64,000 nucleotides of DNA, taken from the NCBI GenBank assembly GCA_008711295.1, contig VUYV01000227.1, positions 754,667 to 818,666 on the forward strand. Reading direction: 5' to 3'. The stretch's first letter is position 1; each line of letters starts with the position of its first letter. The position numbers and the translations under genes were made by a program. Below, piece after piece: positions 48,771-60,500 of this stretch. The notes under the pieces were generated by a model. It worked only from the letters and a program-made list of their open reading frames with translations, had not been told where the DNA came from and made no database searches. This DNA comes from Anarhynchus alexandrinus (Eukaryota > Chordata > Aves > Charadriiformes > Charadriidae).

Positions 48771-48822
48771 GCTCCAGCGAGAGATTTGTTGTAAGAATGG
48801 CTCGGTGAGAATATAATGCTTG

Positions 48823-48882
48823 CACTGTGTGGGAGGTCAGACTAGATAATTTTAATAGGCCCTCCTGAACATGAAATATATT
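48823..48882 (+). mobile_element. Ancient L3/CR1-type 3' end
   Basis: The stretch tgggaggtcagactagataa then ttttaataggccctcctgaa and catgaaatatatt matches the terminal block CAGGAGGTCAGACTAGATGATCATAATGGTCCCTTCTGACCTTAAAATCTATG. Only the last ~60 bp is recognisable. Confidence 0.65.
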
Positions 48883-49084
48883 ATCAAACAAAAACACAGT
48901 GATACAGGCAGCAATTATTTTCATAATGAGAACTGGTGATTGTGTGGACAGTGTTGAGCAAAAATAAATGAGAGCTGGAGACTAATAGCAGGCTTCTGTG
49001 GCACTAAGAGGAACAAATACTCCTGTAAACAGAATTAGTAGCGCTAATACGTTGTATTCATGCTGCATTTTGTAGAGGTGGCAC

Positions 49085-49160
49085 CTCCATTTTGCAGAAG
49101 GAGCAAGCAGGGAGTGGAGGTGAAGTGGTTGCCCAAGACCACATAACGATGCTCTGGGTA
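49085..49160 (-). repeat. Old MIR-like SINE fragment
   Basis: In plus orientation ccattttgcagaaggagcaa, then gtgaagtggttgcccaagac and cacataacgatgct, corresponds to the reverse complement of the MIR core (CATTTTACAGATGAGGAAAC..AAGTGACTTGCCCAAGGTCACACAGC). Its right side ends shortly before a CR1 copy. Confidence 0.58.
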
Positions 49161-49220
49161 AAGGCTGCTGGACCACCTCTGCCAGCCTGCCATTCCCCAT
49201 CAGACCTCTCGCACATCATT

Positions 49221-49450
49221 GAAGAAGGTAGATTTAGATTAGATATTAGGAAGAAATTTTTCACCCTGAGGGTGGTGAGCCCCTGGCCCAGGTTGCCCAG
49301 AGAAGCTGTGGCTGCCCCATCCCTGGAGGTGTTCAAGGCCAGGTTGGATGGAGCTTGGAGCAACCTGGTCTGGTGGGAGGTGTCCCTGCCCATGGCAGGG
49401 GGGTTGGAACCAGATGATCTTCAAGGTCCCTTCCAACCTAAACCGTTCTC
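49221..49450 (+). mobile_element. CR1 LINE, short 3' end, ORF2 stop lost
   Basis: It begins at gaagaaggtagatttagatt and ends at ccaacctaaaccgttct, with the tail almost absent. The ORF2 C-terminus ([16 protein letters not shown].. PSLEVFKARLD) is readable. As in the 33.7 kb copy, the stop is TGG (49371-49373) in place of TAG, so the frame continues into the 3' UTR. The open frame from 49092 to 49538 fuses this relic with flanking DNA and is not a gene. Confidence 0.94.
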
Positions 49451-49854
49451 AGGGAAGGTTGGACGGAGGGAGCTTCAAATCAGGTGTGCGACGACTTTTA
49501 CCTGCATCTCCACCTTGGCTCTGAATGCACCCCTTTGACAAACCCTCTCTCAGAAATTACCAATGCTGCTACACACTTGGAGGTGTGAGGGTGTGATTGT
49601 GCATGTCTGCATGTGAAGAGATGCGAGAATGACTCAAAAATACATTTTTATTGTCCTAGTTGTTTTCTTGCTCTTTCTTCCCTGACCTTAATTGAGTTTA
49701 CACTGATGTCTGTTGCTTGGAAAGCTTATTGCTTCTTGTATTTGGTGTTGTTCTGTTTTGCCTTTCATTGCACACATCCTCACTGGGTAGATTTGCAGTT
49801 ACCCTTACTGGCTACTTGAGACCAATTTGCAAATGTTGTATACACTGTCTATAA
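49451..49854. other. Non-coding unique DNA
   Basis: No feature is recognised. Confidence 0.5.
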
Positions 49855-49922
49855 GGCCAGGAGTCAAATTCCCAGCAGATGTAAATAAGGACCTGCACCA
49901 ATTTACATCAGCAGATTATCTG
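49855..49922. repeat. Old palindromic (MITE-like) repeat
   Basis: It begins ggccaggagtcaaattccca, then has GATGTAAAT at 49878-49886 and its exact complement ATTTACATC at 49901-49909, and ends cagcagattatctg. The layout matches the dispersed palindromic amniote element GGCCAGATTCTCAGCTGGTGTAAAT..ATTTACACCAGCTGAGGATCTGG with its middle shortened. Confidence 0.55.
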
Positions 49923-50428
49923 CTATGACACTAAATTTCTCCTTCCTCCTGTCCCTGATACGGGATGCTCTGTCTACCACATGCAATAGCAGTAAAATGC
50001 TGGTGAGATTAAAGGCCCATTCTAGTAACCTTTTACAATCTGATTTACTAATTGGGCCATGGGACTCACAAAGCAGTGTGATTCTACCTCAACTACTAAT
50101 TATCCGGCACTCAAATCTCAAATTAAAGACCTTATGCAGATGATTGGAGTCTTAGGGGGATGTGGTTCTCTCCTGTCATTTTAAGGAGACAGACTCTTTC
50201 ATATACTGTATGTACAAAAATGGGAAGAAGATGACAGGAGCAATTTTGTTTCCTTGCTATTAACATTCATGACACCCATGCTATCTGGGAAAAAAAAAAA
50301 AAAAAGAATTATAGTACAATAGCGATGTTTTGGCAGTCTGTGAACAACTGCACTTATAAAGGGCTATTAATAGATTAAGATCGTGTCTACTGTACTCCCA
50401 ACAGTTACCTAAGGATCTTGAAGTGTAC

Positions 50429-50520
50429 TCGTAATAATAGCAATGCTCAGTACTTATAGAGTTTTACATCTCCAAAGTACTGTACAAACATTAACTAATT
50501 GATCATCAGCGCCACAGTGA
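50429..50520 (-). repeat. Old MIR-like SINE 3' fragment
   Basis: In plus orientation cgtaataatagcaatgctca, then agttttacatctccaaagta and ctgtacaaacattaactaat followed by tgatcatcagcgcc, closely follows the reversed 3' part of a MIR-type SINE (AATAATAATA..CATCTTCAAAGCACTTTACAAACATTAACTAATTAATCCTCACAAC). The initial AATAAT is the complement of the SINE's ATTATT tail. Confidence 0.65.
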
Positions 50521-53500
50521 TCTGTCAACATTAATCAGAAATACCTTTTGAAAAAAGACCAACCCTACATTTAATTTGTTCAGGTGGCAGGTCTATTCTG
50601 TAGAGGGCCTTACACTCTAGGGGCTGAGTGCATTCATACTGTAAAATTAGGCATTACAAGAAACACCCGTCATGGGTGCTCTATTTTCTTATTTTGGCTT
50701 CATGGGAAGAAATATTAGAAAGTGGAACATTTCCTTGGTAGAGGTATTTGTACTGTATGTGAAAGCATTTGCGTTTTTTAAATATATGCATTCATATAAA
50801 GGCATTGACAAAAAGTTGTACAGTACGTTTTGTAGTAATTCTTGCTTTGTAGATGAACATCCTTCAGCCATGTCCTTACATGAATGCATTGTCCTAAGAG
50901 AACAAAGTTCTTCACTATTTGGTGCCTTTACACCTTTCCCTTTAATTATCAAAATTAGGTGGACCCAGAAATAGGAAATATACTTTTCTGCTTTTCCTGT
51001 TTTTGATGTGTCATGATGTCATTTCATTGAGATACCAGAGGGAGCCAGTTCCCCGTTTGCCTTGTGGGGTTTCTAACATTTAAGTGGCTGTGGAGGTGCC
51101 TTTTTAGCACAAGACCAAGCTGTTGCATCTGTCTCCCCATACCAAAACTGATGTAAAAGGCTGCCACAGGAACCATTTGCAGTTGTTGAAATAGGTCATA
51201 TATCCTAAATAACATTGGAAACACTCTACAAAGCACTATCTATTAATGCTGAACTTAGTAACTACTTGTAATAAACATACACACATGATCACTATCCATC
51301 CTCTGCATCCCAAACTCCACTGAAATAATAATACTAACAAATGGAAGGTCAAGATCTCCAGACAATTTTAGTTGCCTGTGTCCCCTTAAATAAACATATA
51401 TCAACAGGTCTTTAATTATGTGATCATACAGTATTTTTCTGAATGACCTGGTCTGACTTAGTCCAGAAATGCAATGATACAGAGTGTTGTTTCCTTTTCC
51501 TTATGCAGTGTGTGGGTTGGTTTGGTTGTTTTGTTGGGTTTTTTTTTTTCCTTTTTCCTGAACATTATCTAGCCAAACCTTTCTCTTCGTTTCCATATGG
51601 GATTTTCTGTCATTCTAAGTGCTTCAAAAATATTAATGAACTCCAGCTGTATTCCAGTGCAGGGTGGAGGGTAAGAAAAGAGTAAGATGATTTAAGGTTT
51701 CTTGTGCATGTAACTATTGCATGCCTGATTTTTGAAATCTTATCAAAACTATGTTTTTAGGGAGGATTTTCGCATGTAGATTAATAGATTTTCAAGGATG
51801 AAATTAATAAAAAGCAAAAACCTATTAAATACCATATAGGTATTAAAACTTATACAGTTCATTGGTAGGACTGGAACCTTTAGTTACATTTCACAGACTC
51901 CTGTCACTAAAATAAGGGATAACCACAATAGCAGAGAAGGTCCTCTTAAGGGGTGGTTGGCACACATTTTGCAAGTCCCGTGAGGCTCTATGCTGCAAAC
52001 GTGGCTTGCAGAGTTCCCACTGGTGGAATCCCTGCAGGATGTGAAAAGGAAGGAGCAGTAAACCCACTGCTCACGGCTGTGCAGACCATCAGCATGTGCT
52101 GATTGTACCAAACACTGACTGATTCCCCAGTCAGACACCACCAGGGTGAGTGGGTTGGCTGCATGACCAAAAATATCAGCGTTTCTGAACTGCTCTTCAT
52201 TTTTCCCTATTTATTATGATTCTGCCAATGCAAGGATCATGTTCCAGTCTTTCCTCGTGCTGCTCCCAGACTTCTTGCACAGACAGTCTCTTTCCTCCCT
52301 CCTATTATCAGCCTGCCCCTTTCCTCCTTTCTTATCCAATTTCAATATCTCCTCTTGAATCCTCTTTTTTTCCCCCCAGATTTGCTTTCACACGTTTCCC
52401 ATTAGTCCAAATCCTATCCAACAAATTTTGTTCTCACATTCCATCTTGTTTCCTCTTGCTTGTTATCTGACCTCAGTTTCCTCACCAACCCCTGGTCCCA
52501 CAGTGTCGTTATACCCTTCTCCTGCGTCCCAGACCTCTGTGATGCGCACCAAGTACCAGGCTCCCTTACCTCCCTGTACCCGCTCTCAATCTGTACTTTC
52601 AGTCTCCTATTTCCAGGGTGACTGCTCTGTATTTGTGCTATAATCCCCTAAATTATCCTCTTTCCAGTCTGTTTTTTAATCAAATAGATGCTTCTTCCTT
52701 CCAGCTTGGCTATCAGTAGAGAGAAAGCAAAGGAACTTTTTCACTTTTGATTGCAGAGCCTGGATTATACCAGGCTAGGAAAACATGGACCTGTCCTTGG
52801 AGGACTGTCTAGTTTACTCCTCAAGGGCTGCAGAAATTCAAGCTATGCTTGCTCTGTGCATGGGCATGATGAGGAATTCCTCAGGGTGACTCTAGAACTG
52901 AAAGCAGTATGACAGCATCAACAAGCTCCTCATATGGAGGATTACCACCTTAAGCCCCTGCTTTGTCTCAGCATAACTACTCTTTCCAACACTCGTTTTT
53001 TCCTCACCTAACTCAGAACTGGCTTAGATTTCCCCAACACATCACTGAGTCATCATGTTTAGACTTGCCTTCGTCATTCAGTGGAGGGTGAGCTACATCA
53101 CATCAGCCCAGGGAATGGTGAGCATCAGTAAGACACTTGAGCAAGGTGCTCAGCTCCTCAAAAAATCATGTAACTTTGGAATTTCTTGTTTTAAGTAACA
53201 TGTAACATTCAGGCATGTGTTTTGACCAAGTCTTGGTATGTACTTGCATACTGATGACCCAAAGAAAGAGAGGGTGCCCAAAGGCTTGGAGTCACTAAGA
53301 ATTATTAGACATCTCATGAAGGTCTCTCTTGACCACCACGTAGTCAAATAATCAGTGATATTCAGATAGGCTTCCAAGAGCTGGGCCTCTCCAGTGGAGC
53401 ACATCCAAACCTCCCAAGTCTGCAGAAATCTCAGGAGAAAATGAAATTCCTGACAGTCGTGTGAATCCCAGCTTCGAGTAATACAAGTAATACATTTCTA

Positions 53501-54350
53501 ATCCCAGATGGAGTCTGAGAGTGAAAAGGAAAAGAAAAACATTCTATTGGAGACTAGGGGTGGCTGTAAGTCTTAAACACCCTTGGAGAGGCTTTTTTTT
53601 TTTTTAAATTTAAGTATATATTTTTCCATTCCATTGGGAACAATCTCTGTATCACTTGCAAATTCTAGTTTGATTCTATGAACTCTCTATATATTTCTAC
53701 CTTTGTGCTATCTTTTGGTGTATTTTTTAGATGAAATCACACCGAGTCTGTAGCTGAAGGGGAAAATGAATACAGATCTTCTGAAGCCCAGGTCAGACCT
53801 CTTTCCATTAGACAGCCTCTCCACACACTGACAGCAAAAGTGGATTTTTTTGCTTGATGTGATGTCAAAATACAGGTCACTTCAATGAAGCAAATCCAAA
53901 ACTTTATTGTTTTAGCTTTGAAATTTCTCAGCATTCATAAATGAAATGGACACTACAAAACTATTTTGTTTACAATCCTGTACTGTGGGATAAAAAATAG
54001 CTTAGTGAGTTTTCACACAGAAAATGAAGCCTCTTTTCTATTTGTTTTTACTGAGTGCAAAAGGCAACAGAAGCACCTTTTTATTTAATGTAGTCTAATG
54101 ATTGGCTAACCTTAGATTCCAGGATCAAAAAAAAAACCACCCAAAAACCTGTAGAGAAACAAGTATTTTCCTAGGAAATAGGCTTCCTGCCAGACAGATC
54201 TTTCTCTGTGGATAACTTGTTTTTAGAGGAAAGAAACTCTAGGACATAAAGAAAAAAACACTTTTTTTTTTCCCCCCCCTAGAAAACACTTTTTTTGTCT
54301 CTGAGTATTTAGAGTACTTAGTATGCACACTTTTCCAAATTTTCAAGTAA
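50521..54350. other. Non-coding unique DNA
   Basis: No gene or clear mobile element is seen. A C/T-rich stretch lies at about 52240-52480; the strong pyrimidine tract ending cccccccag near 52371-52379 looks like a splice acceptor, but nothing exon-like follows. T-runs occur near 51539-51551 and 53592-53605. Confidence 0.5.
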
Positions 54351-54570
54351 TCCTTCCTTGCTTCCTTCCTTCCTTTCTTCCGTCCTTCCTCCTTCCTCCC
54401 TTCCTTCCTCTCTTCCTCCCTTCCTTCCTTTTTTCCTTCCTTCCTCCTTCCTTCCTTCCTCCCTTCTTCTTTTCCTCCTTTCTTTTTTTTTTTTTTCCTT
54501 TTNNNNNNNNTTCCTTCCTTCCTTCCTTCCTTCCTTCCTTCCTTCCTTCCTTCCTTCCTTCCTTCCTTCC
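54351..54570. repeat. (CTTC)n pyrimidine-rich microsatellite with gap
   Basis: The left block (54351-54502) is imperfect, with CTTC, CTCC and TTTT variants. The right block (54511-54570) is fifteen near-perfect TTCC units. The strand is pure pyrimidine over about 150 bp to the left of the gap except for single interruptions. Frames of serine/leucine/proline or lysine/glycine/arginine repeats here are artefacts. Confidence 0.97.
54503..54510. other. Assembly gap (8 N)
   Basis: Eight N separate the imperfect and the perfect halves of the CTTC array. Confidence 0.98.
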
Positions 54571-57500
54571 ATTTGAAACACTTTTCCAGTCAACGGGTGA
54601 TCGCAAAGAGCAAATTAGACAAAAGCTTGTGGTGGCAGCAAAAAGTGCCTGGGTAATTTCGCTCTTTTTAAAAAGTTTACCTTCGACCTCTAAAGGAGCA
54701 GCATTGTGATGCAGAAAACTGCCGCACATAAACTCCTATTTCATCTCTATAGCCAATGCAGACACAGAAGCAAATGTATTTTAAATGGGGTTACTTCCAA
54801 GCTGCTATAACGCATATTTTATCATGGTTTCCACTGTAGATAACACTGAGAATGGAGCACGAGGACGGGACTGGCAGTGCGGAAGCACTCTGTTGTTTAT
54901 ACCCTGTTAAGGAGGGAAGGAGGGGTGTGAGGTGACCTGTGTATAAGACTGGGAGTAAGGAACTGCAAGCTGGCTTTTGTGCTGTTTTCCTTCATGCTTA
55001 AGGCAGGACATAGATTTAATTTTCTGCCTTAATTATTCTTATTTGTAAAATGAGCATGCAAATGTTTTTCTGCTTTAGAGGACAGATATGAGGGTTAAGA
55101 CCAAAGACTAACGACTGAAAAGCTGAAACTGAAGGTACGGTAATGAGAAATATCACTATCCTGCCCCAAGCATCCTATTCCACTCTTTATATGTTTGCAA
55201 ATTACCTTTGATCAATTCCAAGTCCGTATCTCAACACGGATTGCATTTCACATGACATAGCCTTAAGAAACGCCGAGACCTGAATGCACAGCTCACGACT
55301 GGTGTCCCAGTGACCGGGAGGAGCAACTCTCAGACCTCGGGATCCCACCAGGATCTTTTCCAGTGAACCCAACCACGTGCTCCGTTTCTGGCACACGTTT
55401 GAAGTACACAGCTCTGGCGAACACCAGTTCTGCTAATCTCCTGTTAGGGGCTTTGCTGACTCCAGCGTAAAACCACTGTGGCTCCTTGTAAAATGTTTGC
55501 TGTGTTTCAGCTGTTATAGTAACTAAGTAAATCAAATCTCTGTTCTTGGATGCTTTCCCTCTCTCTATCCCAAACTACTCTTTCAACTCATTGTCCCTCA
55601 AGGATCCTGTTTCAGTGTTAATGTTTTATGCATTTAACTATGATAAATAAAGAATATAAACATGGAACATGAATGCATTCCTGGAGGATAAAATAGCGCT
55701 ATGAAAACCCAATTTTGCTTTGATTTTGACAAATTATTTCTTAAGAGACTAAAAGGTGTACCTAAGGAAATGCCTGGCAGTCAAAAGTTTAAATGAAAAA
55801 CAGAGCATGAAAACACGCAAAGCTTTAAAGATCTAACTAACTTTGTACAAAAGATACCTTGGGGAAGTAAAAGTAAGACTGGTATGTGTCCCTTAAAAGA
55901 TGCACATGTCACCTTTGATTTCTTTTTTGCAGAGGACTTTGAGATGATAGGAAGAAGAAGTTAAGAAAATGATATAACATCAGCCGTACAAAGACTGGGA
56001 GAGAAGTCAGTCGCTGAAAACACTTGTCTCATTTCTTGTCCAAGATCTTTCAAGTGCTCTGAATCTAGTAAACCTGATCCATTTACTAAGTCTCAAAATA
56101 GTAACCACTGATATAATTGAAGATTTTTCTGGATGCAAGAGGAAATCCCGGCAGTGTCGCATTTCTTGGCAGAGAGAGTCTGCAAATATTAAAAAAAAAT
56201 TAAATAAATGGGGAAAATAAAAGCTGCAGAAAATATCCAGAACACTTTACATACTGGGTGGAAGGGAGGAAACAGAGAAATGATGCAGAAAGGTGTCTGT
56301 AGCCTGGTCTCTTCGCTCCCCGTAACCGAACAAAAGCTCTTGGCTGTCTGGTGGAAAACTCCCAGTTCTTTGGAGGCATGATAGAGCCAGACCTTTAGTC
56401 CAGGTCTAGTGGCAGTCTGAGATGTTAATGCCACCTGAAGCTTTGCCTATTGCCTGTCTTCTCTCCATCGTTTCACAGATGTTGAAGTCTGCTATACGTC
56501 CTCCTCTAGAAGGTGAGCAGCCGGTAGTAACCACCAAGAGTTACGGCATCATTTCTAACTTGTGGTAGACTTGTTTTAGCAAGGGAAGAAAAAAACTCCT
56601 GATCCTGAGATGTTATGAATTTTGAATAACAAAATCCCACCTAGGACTCTGTAACTAATACTAAAGCCGGATGGAGACCTTGCATTTTACATTATAAATT
56701 GGCACAAATGATGCCACTTATAGCGCTATGGCAGGCTTCAGCAGGAGGCTTACAAATGCCACTTGTAATTAATAAAACCTCCGATCTCGAATACATTTCG
56801 CAGTTTGTTCCTGGGGAGAAGTACTTCGCACTTTTTGAACTTTCAGGCTGATGGGCTGAGCCCACAATTGGTGCAGTTTCTTTTCAAGTGGATAATCCAG
56901 TACACGGCTGAGCAAATGACAAACCAGATGCAGAATGAAAGGTACCCCTCGGGGCTCGGAGAACCGGAGAAACAATGGAATCCGCAGGACGTTTCCAGTG
57001 AATCAGACCCTTGTTCTCCTCCACAAAGGAGGAGGAAAAAAAACCACGGTGACACATAAAACATGTGGCAACAAATTGATGGCAACTTCTACAAAATGGG
57101 AACATGAACTACATGGCATGTGGATAAAAGAGAAAGCATCTGCAAAACATGTGAGGAAAATTGTGAATATAATTCTAGCAATTATGATTATAGTGTTGTA
57201 TACGCTACTGCACTTAATTACAATTCTCTGTTCTTTTCATGCTATGGAAATGGACTAAATGGACTACAAAATATATCTCAAAAGACAAGCAATCTGTGGC
57301 ATGAATAGGAACCTCCTTTATCTTAATACAATGAGGCCTACATTTCACAAACATGGCAGCATCTCTGAGATAATTCTTCAGAGCAGAATTTTGATTACAA
57401 AATGAACGTTGTGAAAAAAATTAGCAGCCTTTATTATTTCATCTGAGAACATGAATAGGATTATTAGTAGTATTAAGAAGAGTTTTTGTCTTTTTTTTTA

Positions 57501-60500
57501 AAAAAAGTAGTTTACTTCAGGAGTTACATTAAAATGGTAATCTTTCCTTTTCTTAAAAAAAAAAACAATTTTATTTTACTGAAAGGGAAAGAGAGGTGAT
57601 TTGAAAAAAAATCTTTATTTACATGCTTAACGCTTTCCTCATTTTTCTTTATTGGAACGAGAAGGTGTGCAAGTTTTGTAGTACACACATACTCAGTTAA
57701 AAGTTAAAACAACAGTCATAATCATTAATCTTAAACTGTGAACCACAACAGTTCGTCTGTGTAGATCTGGGAAATATTTTGCAAATAATGAATTCTGTTT
57801 AGGAACATTGGTCTAGAAGGGACCCCTCAGGGAACTGAATTAATTTTCAGGGTTTTTTTGTATACATTTAAAAATGTACACTCATGTTTTAAGTGTCGGT
57901 TTCAGGCAGTTCAGATGCTCCACTGAATTAAATGAGCCAGTGCAGATTTACAGGACCTGTAGAAGTAAACCATTACACCTATTGATAGAGGTAGTTATAC
58001 AAAAGCATGGTGTTGTGCAGCGTGAGGTTTCCAGCAGCACAGATTTGGGACAACAGCGTGCTTGGGAATAGTAAAGCCGCAGGTTACATGTTTCTCTGTA
58101 AAGACGCACTGATAAAACTTGACAGTTCATTGCCCCATCATGTACACTGCAAGCCTCATTCATTTTATAGAATTTTTTGAGTGTTTAAGAATGCAATGAG
58201 TTGGATAACTTGTCTCTAAATAAATTAGGAATTCCGGTTGTGTATTTGGAGAAGACGACTGTGCTGCGTGGGAAAGCTGCTGGAGGCTGTCAGGGCTGTG
58301 CCATCTGTCTCCAGGGTCAGAAAAACTGTTGGTGAGCCTGGATGACTCTCATTTGGGTGGGAGTAGACTGAACAGTGAGAGGGGTGAGGACTGAGGGAGA
58401 AGGAGGCTGAATCTGAACCCTGAAAGTTCAGCAGTGGCAGAAAAAGCAACAGTACCAGTACAGCTCTTGGCAAAAACAAAGGCTGTGAATGTATGTGTGT
58501 GTTTGAGGAGAGTGAGGAACCAAGATGCAAGACTTTGAGGTGAGAAGGAAGGAGGCACCAGAAAGCGTCAAACTTTGGACAGTTTGGTTTATCTAAGGGG
58601 GTAAGCGAGGAAGAAAGAGAGTGGCTATGAAGAAGGGAGAGCGAGGTGTGAGCAGGGCAGAGAGAACACACAGCTTGGAGGAGAAGACGGAGGTAATTGC
58701 AGGGGCATACCAGCTTACTGGGCCACACTGGCCATTCCCAGACCTACTACCCTGGAACACTCAAAAGAGTAAAGAACAGAGATATGCACATAAATGTGCT
58801 TATTATGTCATCTACTCATGGATTATTTCATTTTTTTTCTGCTCAGAAAAGCCTATGAAGGCTGGAGGAGGAGTTATTTACCATCAAGTGAACATTTTTT
58901 TCAGGTTCCATTGTGAAGCCACACACTTGTGTCCTACAAAAAGCACGCTGAAACTAATGGAACTTCCACTGGGCTCCGTAGAAGTCTTAATGGCCATGGA
59001 CAACTGTAATCATGCTCTTTGGAGCACAACACGTAAGGGTACCAAACCCAGCAAAGAACAGGCAGTGTCCTAACCCTGCTGGAGCATGCTAAGCTTGTGA
59101 GCGCCCATGTCTAGTGATCTACCATTCAAACCCATCTGGACAGCTATTCATCGACCACCCAGCAAAAGCTTTATGTAGGCTGTGTTTGAGTTGTAAAACC
59201 TGCCGTGAATTTATTTCTTAAACACTTTTCATTACAAATTTAAATTCCAGACTTTCTGTAGAGTTCAACCAGACTTCTCTTGATTTACACCATCTACTAT
59301 AAGTCATTGGTAAAGCTGGTGCTCCTGCATATGGCATATGGTAGGAGGAAATTAACCCTTCTTCTTCTGGCTGAATTCAGGCTAATTTAGACCATTGCAA
59401 ATGTCCAATAGTTACACTGGAAAATTAATTAACATTCAGATTTCCTACATGCCACTTGCTGTTTATTTATCAGCACTTTCTTCTTTAGTCTTCCTTCTCT
59501 GGCCATCTCATTTATGAGCGAACTGCCACATATCTTACAAAAGCTCACATCCTTGCTTGAGGTCATCTAGCTGAGCATTTCTTTCACCCCCTACTGCCTT
59601 CCACAGAGGCTTTGTCTAGACTTAGAAACACAAGCTAACTGAGATTGATTTATCCCAGTCTGGACAAGCTGCACAGCCCTCCATCTCAAATTTGATCTCT
59701 TCCTGTCTGTATTTTCTTGGACTCATCATAACCCTCCCTCTGTAATCAAGATAGCCACGTTTCAGTATTGAATAGCAGGACTCCAGAACCTCCCACACCT
59801 TTTTCACTGTTTGATTAAACTTATGTTTCACCAACAGTCTAAGATGAACTTATCTCCAGAGACTTTTTCTTTTTGTGCATTCAGTTAATATTTTTTTCAG
59901 GAAGAGAAAATTCTTCCTCTGCAGTACTTGCTAATAAACAAAAGATGGTGTCTTTTTTTTTTTTTCCTTCTTTTTGCCATGAAGAGCCACATCTAGGAAA
60001 AAGCTGACTCCTAAAAAGTTAGTTTGAACATATATAATCAGATTACAATAATTTAATTAAGGCCCATTAAAAAATCTAATGTTTATTATTAGCTTGTGTA
60101 CTTCCTAATTATTTTATAGGCTTTTATTTTTTATGGCAAGAATCCAGTCATTACAAAGCTGTGGAACTTGATACATATACAAGCAAAGAAATGCATTTGC
60201 AAACTTTGTTTAAAGAGAGAATTGTCAGAAATGTCAGGGCATAACATTTCACAAAAGCTAAAGAATAACTTTGCTTTTAATGATGTAGTACTTCTCTTCC
60301 TTGTTAATATGTTAAGGACTACATTACCAATTTTGGAGGGCAAGAGGGGAAAGGGGACGGCATTTAGAAAGCATAGGGCTGTGTAATGTCATCAACGCCA
60401 AGAGATTAAGAAGTAAAATCAATACGTCAGTGTTCACCCAATGCATTGTCTTCTCCAGTTTTTCTTCTGGACACCAGACATAGATTCTGATCTCAGCTGA

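Noticed and set aside
49092..49538. A 148-codon plus-strand frame containing a conserved-looking C-terminal half
   Set aside because: The conserved part is a CR1 ORF2 relic whose stop changed to TGG, and the N-terminal part is translated flanking DNA that includes an old SINE.
52240..52480. A long pyrimidine tract ending in cccccccag as a splice acceptor
   Set aside because: No convincing exon or donor follows, and the tract is part of a general C/T-rich stretch.
54318..54729. Frames rich in Leu-Pro-Ser-Phe or Glu-Gly-Arg-Lys repeats
   Set aside because: These are translations of the CTTC microsatellite across an N gap.
57808..57840. A ggtctagaagggacccctca phrase resembling an inverted old CR1 end
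   Set aside because: Only about 20 bases match and the expected GATCATCTAGTC block does not follow.
58225..58728. A 167-codon minus-strand frame rich in Ser, Leu and Pro
   Set aside because: It is the complement of a purine-rich stretch, which lacks stops for compositional reasons. No motif is present and it starts and ends within unique DNA.
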